Source of the DNA: Paenibacillus radicis (ex Xue et al. 2023)
Lineage (GTDB): Bacteria; Bacillota; Bacilli; Paenibacillales; NBRC-103111
DNA: 64,000 nucleotides
Assembly: GCF_024722015.1 (NCBI RefSeq)
Contig: NZ_JANQBD010000016.1
Location: forward strand, 167,401-231,400
Reading direction: 5' to 3'
Under the pieces are notes generated by a model. It was not told the origin of the DNA and made no database searches. It saw only the letters and a program-made list of their open reading frames with translations. Position 1 is the first letter of the stretch; the number at the start of each line of letters is the position of its first letter. The translations under genes were made by a program, and so were the position numbers. Shown piece by piece: positions 40,915 through 50,430 of the stretch.

Positions 40915-42369
40915 TTGTTTTTGCAGTACATTAAACGAGGCTTCTTTGGCAATGTCCGCAACGATGTTTTATCAGGAATTACGGTTGCTCTAGCACTAAT
41001 ACCAGAAGCTATTGCTTTCTCCATTATGGCGGGTGTTGACCCGATGGTGGGGCTGTACGCGTCATTTACAATCGCTGTAACCATTTCTATTGTTGGGGGC
41101 AGGCCGGGCATGATCTCGGCAGCGACGGGGGCGATGGCCTCCCTGATGGGTCCCATAATTGCCAAGTATGGGTTAGATTATTTGTTTGCAGCAACGATAT
41201 TGACTGGACTCCTGCAATGGATACTTGGGATTTTTAAAGTGGGGCGCTTCATTACATTTGTTCCTCATTCCGTCATTATAGGGTTTGTTAATGCTCTGGC
41301 TATTATTATTTTTATGGCTCAGCTTCCTAATTTTATTGGAGAGTTTTGGCCTATGTACCTTATGGTAGCAGGGACGCTTGCGATTATTTATCTGCTTCCA
41401 TTAGTAACCAAAGCGATACCTTCTGCGTTAACGGCCATCATTGTAATTACAGTTATTGCAATTGCAACAGGCTCGGATGTCCGCACAGTTGGAGACATGG
41501 GAGAGATTAAGCAGGCGCTGCCGTTTTTTCATATACCACAAATCTCCTGGACATGGGAGACGCTATTCATCCTGCTTCCCTATTGTTTGGCGTTGGCTGT
41601 TGTAGGCTTGACGGAATCTCTGCTGACGGCAACCATCGTGGATGAGATGACGGAGACGAAAAGCAACAAAAACCGCGAGGTACGCGGACAAGGAATCGCT
41701 AATATAATTACAGGATTCTTCGGCGGTATGGCGGGTTGTGCGATGATAGGGCAGACGGTTATCAATGTTAAATCGGGCGGAAGAACGCGTCTGTCCACCT
41801 TAGTTGCAGGTCTGTTCCTCTTATTTCTGATCTTGGTGCTGGGAGATATCGTGAAGCAGATTCCAATGGCTGCATTGGTAGGAGTTATGTTCATGGTATG
41901 TATAGGGACGTTTGACTGGGGCTCCATACGAACGTTGGGTACAATTCCACGTGGTGATGCTATTGTAATGGTACTGACCGTTGTGATTGTTGTTGTGACC
42001 TCTAATTTGGCGATTGGAGTTGTGTCAGGCGTTATATTAAGCGCGTTAAATTTTGGCTGGAAGATGGCAAGCTTGCGCTGTCAGGACCATAGGGATGAGC
42101 AAGGACGTAAAGTTTACCGTATCTCAGGCCAGCTCTTTTTTGGGACGATGATGCATTTTATTGAACTGTTCGATCACCACGCAGATCCGGATCATATCGT
42201 GATTGATCTTAGCGCATCTCATGTGTGGGATCACTCTGCCATAACCGCTATTTCTAAAGTAATTCAGAAGTATGCCGGATTAGAGAAAACGGTCTCGATA
42301 ACTGGATTGAACAAGGAGAGCCAACGAATGATGGACCAGGTAGGATTTTCCGGTTCTTCTTCACATTAA
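40915..42369 (+). CDS. SulP-family anion transporter with STAS domain
   Basis: I place the start at TTG 40915, eight bases after AGGAGAGGG; the ATG at 40840 has no site and sits next to a -10 element. 484 residues. About eleven membrane helices carry the SulP motifs GITVALALIPEAIAFSIMAGVDP and GLTESLLTATIVDEMT, and GFFGGMAGCAMIGQTVINVKSGGRTR. A C-terminal STAS domain (about 390-480) has IDLSASHVWDHSAI. Transport of sulfate or bicarbonate is typical; the exact anion is open. Confidence 0.92.
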   Translation: MFLQYIKRGFFGNVRNDVLSGITVALALIPEAIAFSIMAGVDPMVGLYASFTIAVTISIVGGRPGMISAATGAMASLMGPIIAKYGLDYLFAATILTGLLQWILGIFKVGRFITFVPHSVIIGFVNALAIIIFMAQLPNFIGEFWPMYLMVAGTLAIIYLLPLVTKAIPSALTAIIVITVIAIATGSDVRTVGDMGEIKQALPFFHIPQISWTWETLFILLPYCLALAVVGLTESLLTATIVDEMTETKSNKNREVRGQGIANIITGFFGGMAGCAMIGQTVINVKSGGRTRLSTLVAGLFLLFLILVLGDIVKQIPMAALVGVMFMVCIGTFDWGSIRTLGTIPRGDAIVMVLTVVIVVVTSNLAIGVVSGVILSALNFGWKMASLRCQDHRDEQGRKVYRISGQLFFGTMMHFIELFDHHADPDHIVIDLSASHVWDHSAITAISKVIQKYAGLEKTVSITGLNKESQRMMDQVGFSGSSSH

Positions 42370-42383
42370 AATAACAAGTTTAA

Positions 42384-42427
42384 AAAAAGGCAGCCTCGTA
42401 ACCCTAGTGGGATGAGGTTGCCTTTTT
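42384..42427. terminator. Terminator between SulP and the YjzC-like gene
   Basis: AAAAAGGCAGCCTC pairs with GAGGTTGCCTTTTT over a 13-nt loop. A-rich and T-rich flanks suit the convergent gene too. Confidence 0.93.
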
Positions 42428-42460
42428 GGGTTGAAAGTATAGGGTATACTTAGCCTCTAA

Positions 42461-42706
42461 CTATTTATCGTGGCGGTCGATATGTAGACGAGGCTCTGTA
42501 TTGGATGTTGTGTCTTTGTAGATTTCTTGCTCTTGGCTCTCCAGAGGAAGACTGACAAGGGTCCACTCTGTTTGCCCGTTAGTCGGGTCAAAGGGGAATT
42601 CATCGCCGCGTTTTAGCGTTTCCTCACGGCCCCACTCATTTTCATAGATGCCGGTCGTTTCGACTTCTTCACCGGAAACCGGCTGCATGCTTTTATTGTC
42701 TGCCAT
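42461..42706 (-). CDS. YjzC-like small protein
   Basis: 81 residues. The middle reads TGIYENEWG...LKRGDEFPFD...TEWTLVSLP, matching the GxY...LxxGDxFP...W pattern of the YjzC family, which has no known function. The ends are hydrophilic and low-complexity. An AAGGAGG site lies 13 bases before the ATG, a long spacing. Confidence 0.68.
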   Translation of the reverse strand: MADNKSMQPVSGEEVETTGIYENEWGREETLKRGDEFPFDPTNGQTEWTLVSLPLESQEQEIYKDTTSNTEPRLHIDRHDK

Positions 42707-42885
42707 ATGATGAACTAAACCTCCTTATATTTATATCAAGGAATAGTATGCCCGACTTCCATGGAACTATGAGGGAGGAGGAGGCTTGGTGATAAATCTG
42801 CACTTTCTTTAATGTTCAAAAAGAGTATACTAAATAGGAAATTATAGACGGAATGTGTTGATGCAGATGGGAGAAATAGAACAAA

Positions 42886-43671
42886 ATGGCATTGTGGGGA
42901 ACGATAGTTAATGCGGCTGCAATCATTGTCGGGGGGCTGCTGGGACTGGTGCTTCATCGGATGAGTGAGGGTATACGGTCAACCGTTATACAAGGGATAG
43001 GCTTGGCACTTTTAGTGCTGGGAGTATCCATGGCATTGAAATCAACGAACTTCCTGCTTGTTGTCGCCAGTCTTGTGATTGGCGGAATAGCAGGGGAGCT
43101 GCTGCAGGTGGAACGGGGGCTGGAGCGTCTTGGCGGTCAATTGGAGCGTGGTGTTCATAAAGTTTCGGGGCTTTGGCAAAAGAGAGCGGATACGCTGTTA
43201 AGCTCAGCGACGACCACGGACAAAAGTGAGGAAAAGATACGGGGACGAATTGCCGTAGGGTTTGTCAATACTACACTGATTTATTGCGTAGGCGCTATGG
43301 CAATATTGGGTGCGCTCGACGGTGGACTTCGCGGCCAGCACGACATTTTGTATACGAAAGCGATGTTAGACGGATTTTTATCCATTATTTTTGCTTCGAC
43401 ATTGGGAGTCGGTGTCTTGTTTTCCGCTATTCCGGTGTTCTTGTACCAAGGGATGATTGCAGTTGCGGCATCCGGGATTACAGAGCTTATCGAGCAAACC
43501 TTACTTAACGAAATCATAACTCAACTAACAGCGGTAGGCGGCGTATTAATAATGGGGCTTGGCTTAAATTTATTGGAAGTACGCAAAATTCACGTAGCCA
43601 ATTTGCTGCCATCCCTTTTGATAGCTGCTCTAGGCGTACCTATCGTGCACTGGGCATCCTCGTGGTGGTGA
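42886..43671 (+). CDS. DUF554-family membrane protein (YdfK/YqgA-like)
   Basis: 261 residues with GGGAGA upstream. Seven or so membrane helices. Family features are WGTIVNAAAIIVGGLLGL at the start, GLALLVLGVSMALKS, and a central VNTTLIYCVGAMAILGALDGGL. An insertion of about 40 hydrophilic residues (about 80-120) follows the third helix. A transport role is assumed for the family but unproven. Confidence 0.88.
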   Translation: MALWGTIVNAAAIIVGGLLGLVLHRMSEGIRSTVIQGIGLALLVLGVSMALKSTNFLLVVASLVIGGIAGELLQVERGLERLGGQLERGVHKVSGLWQKRADTLLSSATTTDKSEEKIRGRIAVGFVNTTLIYCVGAMAILGALDGGLRGQHDILYTKAMLDGFLSIIFASTLGVGVLFSAIPVFLYQGMIAVAASGITELIEQTLLNEIITQLTAVGGVLIMGLGLNLLEVRKIHVANLLPSLLIAALGVPIVHWASSWW

Positions 43672-43734
43672 ACAGGTAGATTATATAAAGTAATGTGAAT
43701 GAGTTTAGAAAGAAAGGACCTCTCAGGGAGAGGG

Positions 43735-43788
43735 AGAAGCTGCCGTAAATATTCGTCACGTAAGTGAGGGGTTGGAACGGCTTTTCTT
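43735..43788 (+). terminator. Imperfect terminator after the DUF554 gene
   Basis: GAAGCTGCCGT can pair with ACGGCTTTTC with a small bulge, followed by TTTTCTTAT. Confidence 0.45.
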
Positions 43789-44009
43789 ATGGAAAAACAG
43801 GAACGTATGTGCTATAATCGAGTTGCTAGTTGGTTGTTTTTTCCATATAATAACGTATGAAAGAATTGTTTTAATCATAAATTCCTGTGCTGTAATCCCC
43901 CAAATATGGTATCTTGCATTAGGAACTGCATCCTGCCATTTATTTGAAAATATTGGCTTATGCTTATTAAACGAGCTTTCCGCATGGAAGCTTTCAGGAG
44001 GGTTTGACT
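43789..44009 (+). promoter_or_regulatory. Leader region of the ABC exporter operon
   Basis: A TATAAT at 43813-43818 gives a leader of about 190 nt. Just before the ribosome binding site AGGAGGG (43996-44002), AGCTTTCC and GGAAGCT (43974-43992) form a short imperfect hairpin. In B. subtilis bmrCD is controlled by a leader peptide and attenuation. I see no convincing leader peptide downstream of this -10. Confidence 0.4.
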
Positions 44010-45755
44010 GTGTCTTTTATTGGAAGGTTATCGTGGTTTTTCCAGCAGCAGTGGGGAAAATACGCTTTGGCTATTATACTGATGGCTACGGTAAACATAT
44101 TAGGTATCATACCGCCGAAGATGATTGGTAATGTAATTGACCAGATTCGAATAGGAGGACTTTCAGCGGAAGCGCTTAGGAATAATGTCCTGCTGCTTGT
44201 TGGCTTAGCTGTGCTGATTTATATGATGGTATACATATGGGTAACGACATTGTTTGGAAATTCGATTTTGCTTGAAAAGCTGCTGAGAGGACGGCTGCTG
44301 CAGCATTTGACACGGATGTCGCCATCCTTTTTTCAGAGGAACAGCACAGGAGAACTGATGGCACTTGCGACCAATGATGTGCTGGCGGTCAGCCAGACGG
44401 CCGGGTACGGAGTGATGACGCTTGTTAATACATTAGTAGGTACAGCGGTAGTTCTTATAACGATGGTTTCATTGATCAGCTACAAGCTGATGCTCGCCGC
44501 GCTCATCCCCATGCCGTTTCTTGCACTGGTGATCAACGTGCTTGGCAAGAAGACCCGCAAACATTTTATAGCTGCGCAAACGGCTTTTGGTAAGATGAAT
44601 GATCAAGCATTGGAATCGATTTCCGGGATGCGTGTCATTCGCTCTTATGTGCAAGAGGAGCATGATATAGCCGCGTTCGATCAAGTGACTAAGGATGTTA
44701 TGAACAAGAACAGGAAAGTAGCGGCTGTCAATGCGCTCTTCCATCCTTCTATTGCACTTATAGTTGGTCTTAGCTATGCAATTGGTATCGGGTACGGAGC
44801 TTATATGGTGTTCCATAACCAAATTTCGCTGGGACAGCTGGTTTCGTTCAATATTTATCTTGGCATGCTGATTTGGCCGATGATTGCGTTCGGCGAATTT
44901 ATTAATATTTTACAGCGGGGAAATGCCTCTGTGGATCGGTTGACGAAGGGCTTCGAACAGCAAGCTGATGTGCAGGATGCGGCTATGACGATTCCAGTAG
45001 AGGTGCCGGGGCAGATCACAATGGATCGCTTGAGCTTCCGTTATCCTGGTGCAGTACAGGATAGCTTGAGGAACATATCGCTTCAATTAGGGAGGGGACA
45101 GACGCTTGGCATTGTAGGACGCACAGGGAGCGGCAAGAGCACTTTGCTCAAGCAATTGCTGCGGCAGTATCCGGTTGAACCGGATCGGCTGTTCATTTCG
45201 CAGGTACCTGTTGAACAGATTGCGCTGTCGCAGGTACGCGGCTGGATCGGCTATGTGCCGCAGGAGCAACTGTTGTTGTCCAAATCCATACGTGATAACA
45301 TTGCCCTCGGGTTGCCTGGGGCATCGGATGAAGCTGTGTGGAAGGCAATTGAAATGGCATCCTTTACTAAGGACATCGATCATTTGCCGGATGGGTTGGA
45401 GACCATAGTAGGCGAGAACGGAGTTATGCTGTCAGGGGGGCAGAAGCAGCGGGTGAGTATCGCACGTGCTCTGATGACTGATCCTGAGATATTGATTCTG
45501 GATGATTCGTTATCGGCGGTTGATGCCCGGACGGAGAGTGCTATATTGTCTAATCTGCGTAGAGAGAGATTGGGCAAAACAACCTTTATTGCAACGCACA
45601 GGCTCTCCGCCGTAGTACATGCCGATTGGATTCTAGTGTTGGATGATGGTGCAATCATAGAGGAAGGCACTCATGAGCAGCTGATGCTTCTGGGTGGCTG
45701 GTATAAGGAGCAATTTGACCGCCAGCAGATGGAGGCCAGCCTGGACGGAGTATAG
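44010..45755 (+). CDS. ABC exporter half-transporter, BmrC/YheI-like
   Basis: The GTG at 44010 is seven bases after AGGAGGG; the TTG at 44004 is too close. 581 residues: six-helix membrane domain (about 1-310) and an ATPase domain (about 335-575). Walker A is GRTGSGKST and the signature is LSGGQKQR. Walker B is ILILDDSLSAVD, with Asp where the catalytic Glu should be. This degenerate site is typical of BmrC in the heterodimeric BmrCD multidrug exporter. The partner follows 30 bp downstream. Confidence 0.92.
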   Translation: MSFIGRLSWFFQQQWGKYALAIILMATVNILGIIPPKMIGNVIDQIRIGGLSAEALRNNVLLLVGLAVLIYMMVYIWVTTLFGNSILLEKLLRGRLLQHLTRMSPSFFQRNSTGELMALATNDVLAVSQTAGYGVMTLVNTLVGTAVVLITMVSLISYKLMLAALIPMPFLALVINVLGKKTRKHFIAAQTAFGKMNDQALESISGMRVIRSYVQEEHDIAAFDQVTKDVMNKNRKVAAVNALFHPSIALIVGLSYAIGIGYGAYMVFHNQISLGQLVSFNIYLGMLIWPMIAFGEFINILQRGNASVDRLTKGFEQQADVQDAAMTIPVEVPGQITMDRLSFRYPGAVQDSLRNISLQLGRGQTLGIVGRTGSGKSTLLKQLLRQYPVEPDRLFISQVPVEQIALSQVRGWIGYVPQEQLLLSKSIRDNIALGLPGASDEAVWKAIEMASFTKDIDHLPDGLETIVGENGVMLSGGQKQRVSIARALMTDPEILILDDSLSAVDARTESAILSNLRRERLGKTTFIATHRLSAVVHADWILVLDDGAIIEEGTHEQLMLLGGWYKEQFDRQQMEASLDGV

Positions 45756-45785
45756 AGTCAAGAGCAGCTTGAAAGGAAGTGAACC

Positions 45786-47909
45786 ATGAAGGGAAAACAA
45801 ACGGTAGCCAGTCGATTAACGGCTTATGCTATGCTGTATAAGCTTCGAATTGCAGCAGCGTTATTGGTATTATGCTGTGCTGTAGGAGCAGAGCTGGCGG
45901 GGCCTTTCATCGCCAAAACTATTATCGATAAACATATTAGCAGCGTACAACTTCCGTGGTATGAGGCGAGTGCCGACAAACAGCCTCCGACGGGAATGAA
46001 ATCGATAGGGATAGCCGGAAAAACCTACGTAAGGAGCGATTGGATATCCTCGCAATCGGCAGGGGACAAGGCTTCTCTTATAGCGGGATGGAAGGAAGTA
46101 CGCTTTATGCAGCTGGAAGGCGGCATGTACTTAATTGACTCCACGCCGCAATTTGAAGGAAATTGGTCGTTGTCCACCGACAATACAACAACAGGACAGC
46201 GAGCGGCAGAAGGAAATCAGGCTACCGTTATGGTGAAACGAAACGCCACAACAACTGAGCTCTTTCCAGCCAAACGGCTTAGTGTTGTTGAAGCAGGAGC
46301 GTTATACCAGTACGAAGTGGGAGCTATTATACAATGGTTGGGGCTGTTCATCGCTCTGCTGCTAGCTGCCAGTGTGCTGCACTATTTGCAGGCGTATACG
46401 CTGCAGTCTACTGCGCTGCGGATTATTCAACGGATGAGAATGGATCTTATGCGGCACATCCAACGAATTCCGATCCGTTTCTTTGACAGCACGCCGATAG
46501 GCCAGGTTGTCTCCCGGATTGCCAATGATACGGAGGCTATCCGTGATTTGTTTATGAGCTTCATGGCCACATTCGTGGTTAGTTCAATTAATATTTTGGG
46601 AATCTATGTGGCTTTGTTTTTATTGGATGTCCGGCTTGCGTTAGTTACATTAGTATTCATTCCGCTCTTTGCCGCTGTAATGTGGGTTCATTTAAAATTT
46701 TCCAAAAAGTATATTACTATAATGCGGGCACGACTCAGTGATATGAACGCAATGATCAGCGAATCGATTGCCGTTATGCCGATTCTTCAAGCATTCCGTC
46801 AGGAGAAAGCGCGGCTGTCTGAGTTCGAGGTGCTTAATAACGATCGGTACCGCAGCAATGTGAAGCAGTTCCGGGTGTTTTCGTTGTCATCCCGTAATTT
46901 CTCAGGGCTTATAGGGTCACTATTTACCGCAGGTACGATCTGGTACTTTGGCGGGCAATCGCTGCAAACAGCTATATCCTTCGGTGTATTTTATGCTTTT
47001 ATCGATTATTCGGGCCGCTTCTTTCAGCCTATAATCGGAATTTTTGATCAGCTTATGAATGCGCAGCGTGCTGTGGTTTCAGCGGAAAAGGTGTTTTATT
47101 TGCTTGATCTGGAGGGACAGGAGCTTGAAGATGCCGTTGGCATTGCGAGGCTGGAAGGACATGTGGCTTTTGATAATGTGACCTTCGCATATAAAGAGGG
47201 TGAGCCGGTGCTTCGCGGCATTTCCTTCGAAGCAAACAAGGGTGAAACTATAGCGCTTGTCGGGCATACAGGCTCAGGTAAAAGCTCGATTATGAATCTT
47301 CTGCTGGGCTTTTACGAGCCATCTAACGGTGAAATTAGAATTGATGGCCGTAGTATAGCGGGAAAGTCAAAGCAAGCACTGCGTAAGCATATGGGCATCG
47401 TACTGCAGGACCCTTTTCTGTTTGCGGGCGATATTAAGTTTAATGTGAGCTTGTATAACAAAGAGATCGATGAGTCGAAGATCAAGCAAGCGTTGACGGA
47501 TGTAGGTGCATCCTCATTTATTGAGAAGCTGCCAGGTGGCTACGATGAACCGGTTGTGGAACGCGGGAGTACGCTATCGGCAGGACAAAGGCAGTTGATC
47601 TCCTTTGCACGGGCTCTGGCTTTTGATCCGGCCATACTGATCCTTGATGAAGCGACAGCGAGTATCGACAGCGAGACAGAGGGATTGATTCAACAAGCCC
47701 TTAAAGTAGTAAGCAAAGGAAGAACAACCTTCATCATAGCCCACCGTTTGTCGACGATTCGTGACGCTGATTTAATTCTTGTCCTTAATCGCGGAGAGAT
47801 CGTAGAGCGTGGCTCCCATAACCAGTTAATGGAGAAGCAGGGTCGGTACTATCAAATGTATCAGCTGCAAAAGGGCGGCGAGAGCCAGTTCGCCAAGCCG
47901 ACGGTGTGA
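45786..47909 (+). CDS. ABC exporter half-transporter, BmrD/YheH-like
   Basis: 707 residues, GAAAGGAAG upstream. Between the first and second membrane helices is an insertion of about 130 residues (about 42-175) facing outside, as in BmrD/YheH. The ATPase domain (about 455-690) has Walker A GHTGSGKSS, signature LSAGQRQ and a canonical Walker B ILILDEATASID with the catalytic Glu. The dimer with the preceding protein would have one active and one degenerate ATP site. Likely drug or lipid efflux. Confidence 0.92.
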   Translation: MKGKQTVASRLTAYAMLYKLRIAAALLVLCCAVGAELAGPFIAKTIIDKHISSVQLPWYEASADKQPPTGMKSIGIAGKTYVRSDWISSQSAGDKASLIAGWKEVRFMQLEGGMYLIDSTPQFEGNWSLSTDNTTTGQRAAEGNQATVMVKRNATTTELFPAKRLSVVEAGALYQYEVGAIIQWLGLFIALLLAASVLHYLQAYTLQSTALRIIQRMRMDLMRHIQRIPIRFFDSTPIGQVVSRIANDTEAIRDLFMSFMATFVVSSINILGIYVALFLLDVRLALVTLVFIPLFAAVMWVHLKFSKKYITIMRARLSDMNAMISESIAVMPILQAFRQEKARLSEFEVLNNDRYRSNVKQFRVFSLSSRNFSGLIGSLFTAGTIWYFGGQSLQTAISFGVFYAFIDYSGRFFQPIIGIFDQLMNAQRAVVSAEKVFYLLDLEGQELEDAVGIARLEGHVAFDNVTFAYKEGEPVLRGISFEANKGETIALVGHTGSGKSSIMNLLLGFYEPSNGEIRIDGRSIAGKSKQALRKHMGIVLQDPFLFAGDIKFNVSLYNKEIDESKIKQALTDVGASSFIEKLPGGYDEPVVERGSTLSAGQRQLISFARALAFDPAILILDEATASIDSETEGLIQQALKVVSKGRTTFIIAHRLSTIRDADLILVLNRGEIVERGSHNQLMEKQGRYYQMYQLQKGGESQFAKPTV

Positions 47910-47977
47910 ACAGGGTGGTTTCATAGCCGAGTTAACTTAAGTTTCATGTATTCGAAGACGAAATGTATAGGGATAGG

Positions 47978-48016
47978 AGACCTTTCATTCCACTCTAAGG
48001 GAGTGAACGGTCTTTT
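47978..48016 (+). terminator. Terminator of the ABC exporter operon
   Basis: AGACCTTTCATTCC pairs imperfectly with GGGAGTGAACGGTCT, followed by TTTTC. Confidence 0.82.
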
Positions 48017-48144
48017 CTGCCCTTTTTTCTTTCCAGGCTGCGGTGTTTGATTTTTTGAATAATGGGGAAATAGATATTAGGGAGGATTGAAGGGCAAACT
48101 TACAGAAAAGCTTTATCGAAGGATAAGGTCAAGTGGAGGGGAAA

Positions 48145-49059
48145 ATGAAGATAAGATATAGCAATTTAGATAATGTAACTAATAAACAGTCGATCATGCA
48201 AGTTTACAAGTGGATGAAAAAGAAGAAGAAAATGTCGAGATCTTATTATATCCAACATCATTCAGATATCGATAAACATTTTTTGCGTGAAAACAATTCA
48301 AAGACGACGATTACCTGGATAGGTCACTCAACGTTCCTCATCCAGATGGGTAAAACTAATATTATAACAGACCCTGTATACGCTAATACTATGGGTATTC
48401 GCAAAAGGCTGACCAAGCCGGGAATTCCATTCACCGAGCTGCCTCCAATAGATATTGTCCTTATCTCTCATGCTCATTATGATCATTTGGATTTTCCTAC
48501 CATTAAAAGAATCGGACGAAATGCACAGTATTTACTTCCCATCGGACTAAAATCACTGTTTGAACGCAAACAATACCATCACTCCACAGAGTTGGCATGG
48601 TGGGATAGCAAGCGATTAAATGGCATTGAATTTACGTTTGTTCCGGCGCAGCACTGGACCCGCAGGACACTTTTCGATACAAATACCTCTCATTGGGGAG
48701 GATGGATCATGAAGAATGGGGCAAGTGGAGAAACGGTTTATTTTGCCGGGGATAGCGGTTATTTTAAAGGATTTGAATTGATTGGAAAAAGATTTACTAT
48801 TGATTATGCGCTGCTGCCAATAGGAGCTTATGAACCGGTATCCATCATGAAAATAGCTCACATGTGTCCGGAAGAAGCCGTGAAGTCCTTTATCGACTTA
48901 AAGGCAGCTTCATTTATCCCTATGCATTATGGAACCTTCAAGCTGGCTGATGACACGCCCGAGGAAGCATTACTACGGCTTAAAGCGGAGTGGAAGAGGC
49001 AGAAGCTAGATGAAGCAGAATTAAAAATTCTTTTGCTGGGGGAAACATTGATCCTGTAG
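48145..49059 (+). CDS. Metallo-beta-lactamase-fold hydrolase (NAPE-PLD/UlaG-like)
   Basis: 304 residues from ATG 48145 (GGAGGGG close upstream); GTG 48133 is a possible alternative. Motifs: WIGHSTFLIQ, ITDPVYA, the zinc-binding SHAHYDHLD (about residue 118), FVPAQHWTRR, YFAGDSGYF, and MHYGTF near the end. This pattern is that of NAPE-PLD-like/RomA hydrolases; substrates of bacterial members are mostly unknown. Single gene between two terminators. Confidence 0.88.
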   Translation: MKIRYSNLDNVTNKQSIMQVYKWMKKKKKMSRSYYIQHHSDIDKHFLRENNSKTTITWIGHSTFLIQMGKTNIITDPVYANTMGIRKRLTKPGIPFTELPPIDIVLISHAHYDHLDFPTIKRIGRNAQYLLPIGLKSLFERKQYHHSTELAWWDSKRLNGIEFTFVPAQHWTRRTLFDTNTSHWGGWIMKNGASGETVYFAGDSGYFKGFELIGKRFTIDYALLPIGAYEPVSIMKIAHMCPEEAVKSFIDLKAASFIPMHYGTFKLADDTPEEALLRLKAEWKRQKLDEAELKILLLGETLIL

Positions 49060-49088
49060 GTAGTGTGACAATGAAAATGATAATATAT

Positions 49089-49136
49089 AACAAACCTCCG
49101 ATGCCGTTTGTAGAACGAGCTTCGGAGGTTTGTTTG
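49089..49136. terminator. Bidirectional terminator
   Basis: A perfect 13-bp stem, AACAAACCTCCGA with TCGGAGGTTTGTT, lying between convergent genes. Confidence 0.95.
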
Positions 49137-49163
49137 TAAGTTGGGAGCGAAAGGATCAACAGC

Positions 49164-50339
49164 TTATTGAGATCTGCGTGTCATCTGCTGCCAGACAGAG
49201 CCCTCGGCCGCATGACCGCCTTCTATTCGCTCTATGGCCATTTTGATTTGCATGCGAATTTCAAACTCAGCATCATTTTCGACTTCATGCAGGGCGGCAA
49301 GGGCTTGATCATCGCCGACTTCATAGAGAAACCGGGCCGCACGCCAACGGACCAGTTTGTTTGGGTCCTTCAGCGCTTGAATCATAGCTGGGGCGGCAGC
49401 AGGGTCGCCGATGTCGGATAATGTATCGCCCGCAGTTCGCCGTACTGATGCCGACGAATCCTCCAGCGCGCGGTATAAATAGGGCAGTACCTGCGGCTCC
49501 TTCAGGTCCCCGAGGTATACGGTGGCCAGCCGTCGAATCGATGATTTCTCATCATCGAGTGCCTGAATCAATAGCGGCAGCGTCTCAGCGGACGGCTTTA
49601 CCTGCTGGAGCGCAGCATAGCGCTGCTTCCAGTCAGGGTCAGCCAGCTGCCGCAGCAGCTCCTCAGGTCTCAGCGTCGCGCGCCCTGCCGACCTTACAGC
49701 AGCGGCGCCCTCGATAGAGTCGCCGCTCAGCTGCTGCTGCGCCTGCTCTATAAGCTGCTGCAGGCGCGCCTCATCGTAGGTGGCATCAATTTCTTGCGCC
49801 ACCTCTTCAAGCACTTCCTTCAGCTCGCCGTAGCGGATTCCCCAATCTTCGAGCGAACGCTCCTTGATGAGATTGGGGGATGCCGCTGCCGCCTGGACGG
49901 CGGCCTGGCTGAAGCGTTCGGGCAGTGCGGTGCGCTGCTGCTCGGCACCGCTTTGTACACGTACCTGCAGCGGAATGCCGCGGAAATGCTGCAGCAGCAC
50001 TTGAACCTCGCCGAAGGCTGCATCGCTGTCACTATCTACGGCTCCTCCAGATAAAGCAGCTTCCATACCGGCAGCATCTCCGCCCAGTACTTCACGCACC
50101 TGTGCGAGGATATACTGCCAATCGGCTTTGGCCGTGCGATCGACCGCAATAAAATCGGCCGCATGATAAATGCTTTTTACGCCTTCAATGTGCAGCAGCT
50201 TTTGAATGAAAAGAGGTGTTTTGGCTGAAGATGCCTGCTCTGGCGAGTAAGTAGTTCTGATTCCATCGGAGAGCCGTTCGTTCAGCTGCACTTTCATTGT
50301 ATTGGGACTGGGAGTGGGCTCTATGGATACAATTTTCAT
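49164..50339 (-). CDS. CvfC-like protein: NifU N-terminal domain plus HEAT repeats
   Basis: 391 residues. The first 90 residues form a Scaffold-protein-NFU N-terminal domain (SIEPTPSPNTMKVQLNERL, HIEGVKSIYHAADFIAVDR). The middle (90-220) is helical. Residues about 225-375 are four or five HEAT/PBS-lyase repeats (LLIQALDDEKSSIRRLATVYLG, VRRTAGDTLSDIGDPAAAPAMIQAL, LVRWRAARFLYEVGDDQALAAL). The same layout defines conserved virulence factor C of staphylococci. The biochemical role is unknown; the domains suggest Fe-S or protein scaffolding. Confidence 0.87.
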   Translation of the reverse strand: MKIVSIEPTPSPNTMKVQLNERLSDGIRTTYSPEQASSAKTPLFIQKLLHIEGVKSIYHAADFIAVDRTAKADWQYILAQVREVLGGDAAGMEAALSGGAVDSDSDAAFGEVQVLLQHFRGIPLQVRVQSGAEQQRTALPERFSQAAVQAAAASPNLIKERSLEDWGIRYGELKEVLEEVAQEIDATYDEARLQQLIEQAQQQLSGDSIEGAAAVRSAGRATLRPEELLRQLADPDWKQRYAALQQVKPSAETLPLLIQALDDEKSSIRRLATVYLGDLKEPQVLPYLYRALEDSSASVRRTAGDTLSDIGDPAAAPAMIQALKDPNKLVRWRAARFLYEVGDDQALAALHEVENDAEFEIRMQIKMAIERIEGGHAAEGSVWQQMTRRSQ

Positions 50340-50361
50340 TTAAGATCGTTCCTTTCCTATG

Positions 50362-50406
50362 AAAAAAAAGACCGGTTAGCTCGGCAATGCCGGTTTCGGT
50401 CTTCTT
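50362..50406 (-). terminator. Terminator after the guanylate-kinase-like gene
   Basis: On the minus strand GAAGACCG pairs with CGGTCTTT, with an inner CCGG-containing hairpin, followed by eight T. Confidence 0.82.
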
Positions 50407-50430
50407 TTCGTATACTATGTTGAAAAAAAA

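Noticed and set aside
43789..43860. A 23-codon frame as a BmrB-like leader peptide for the ABC exporter
   Set aside because: The probable -10 element lies inside it, so its start codon would not be on the transcript, and it has no ribosome binding site.
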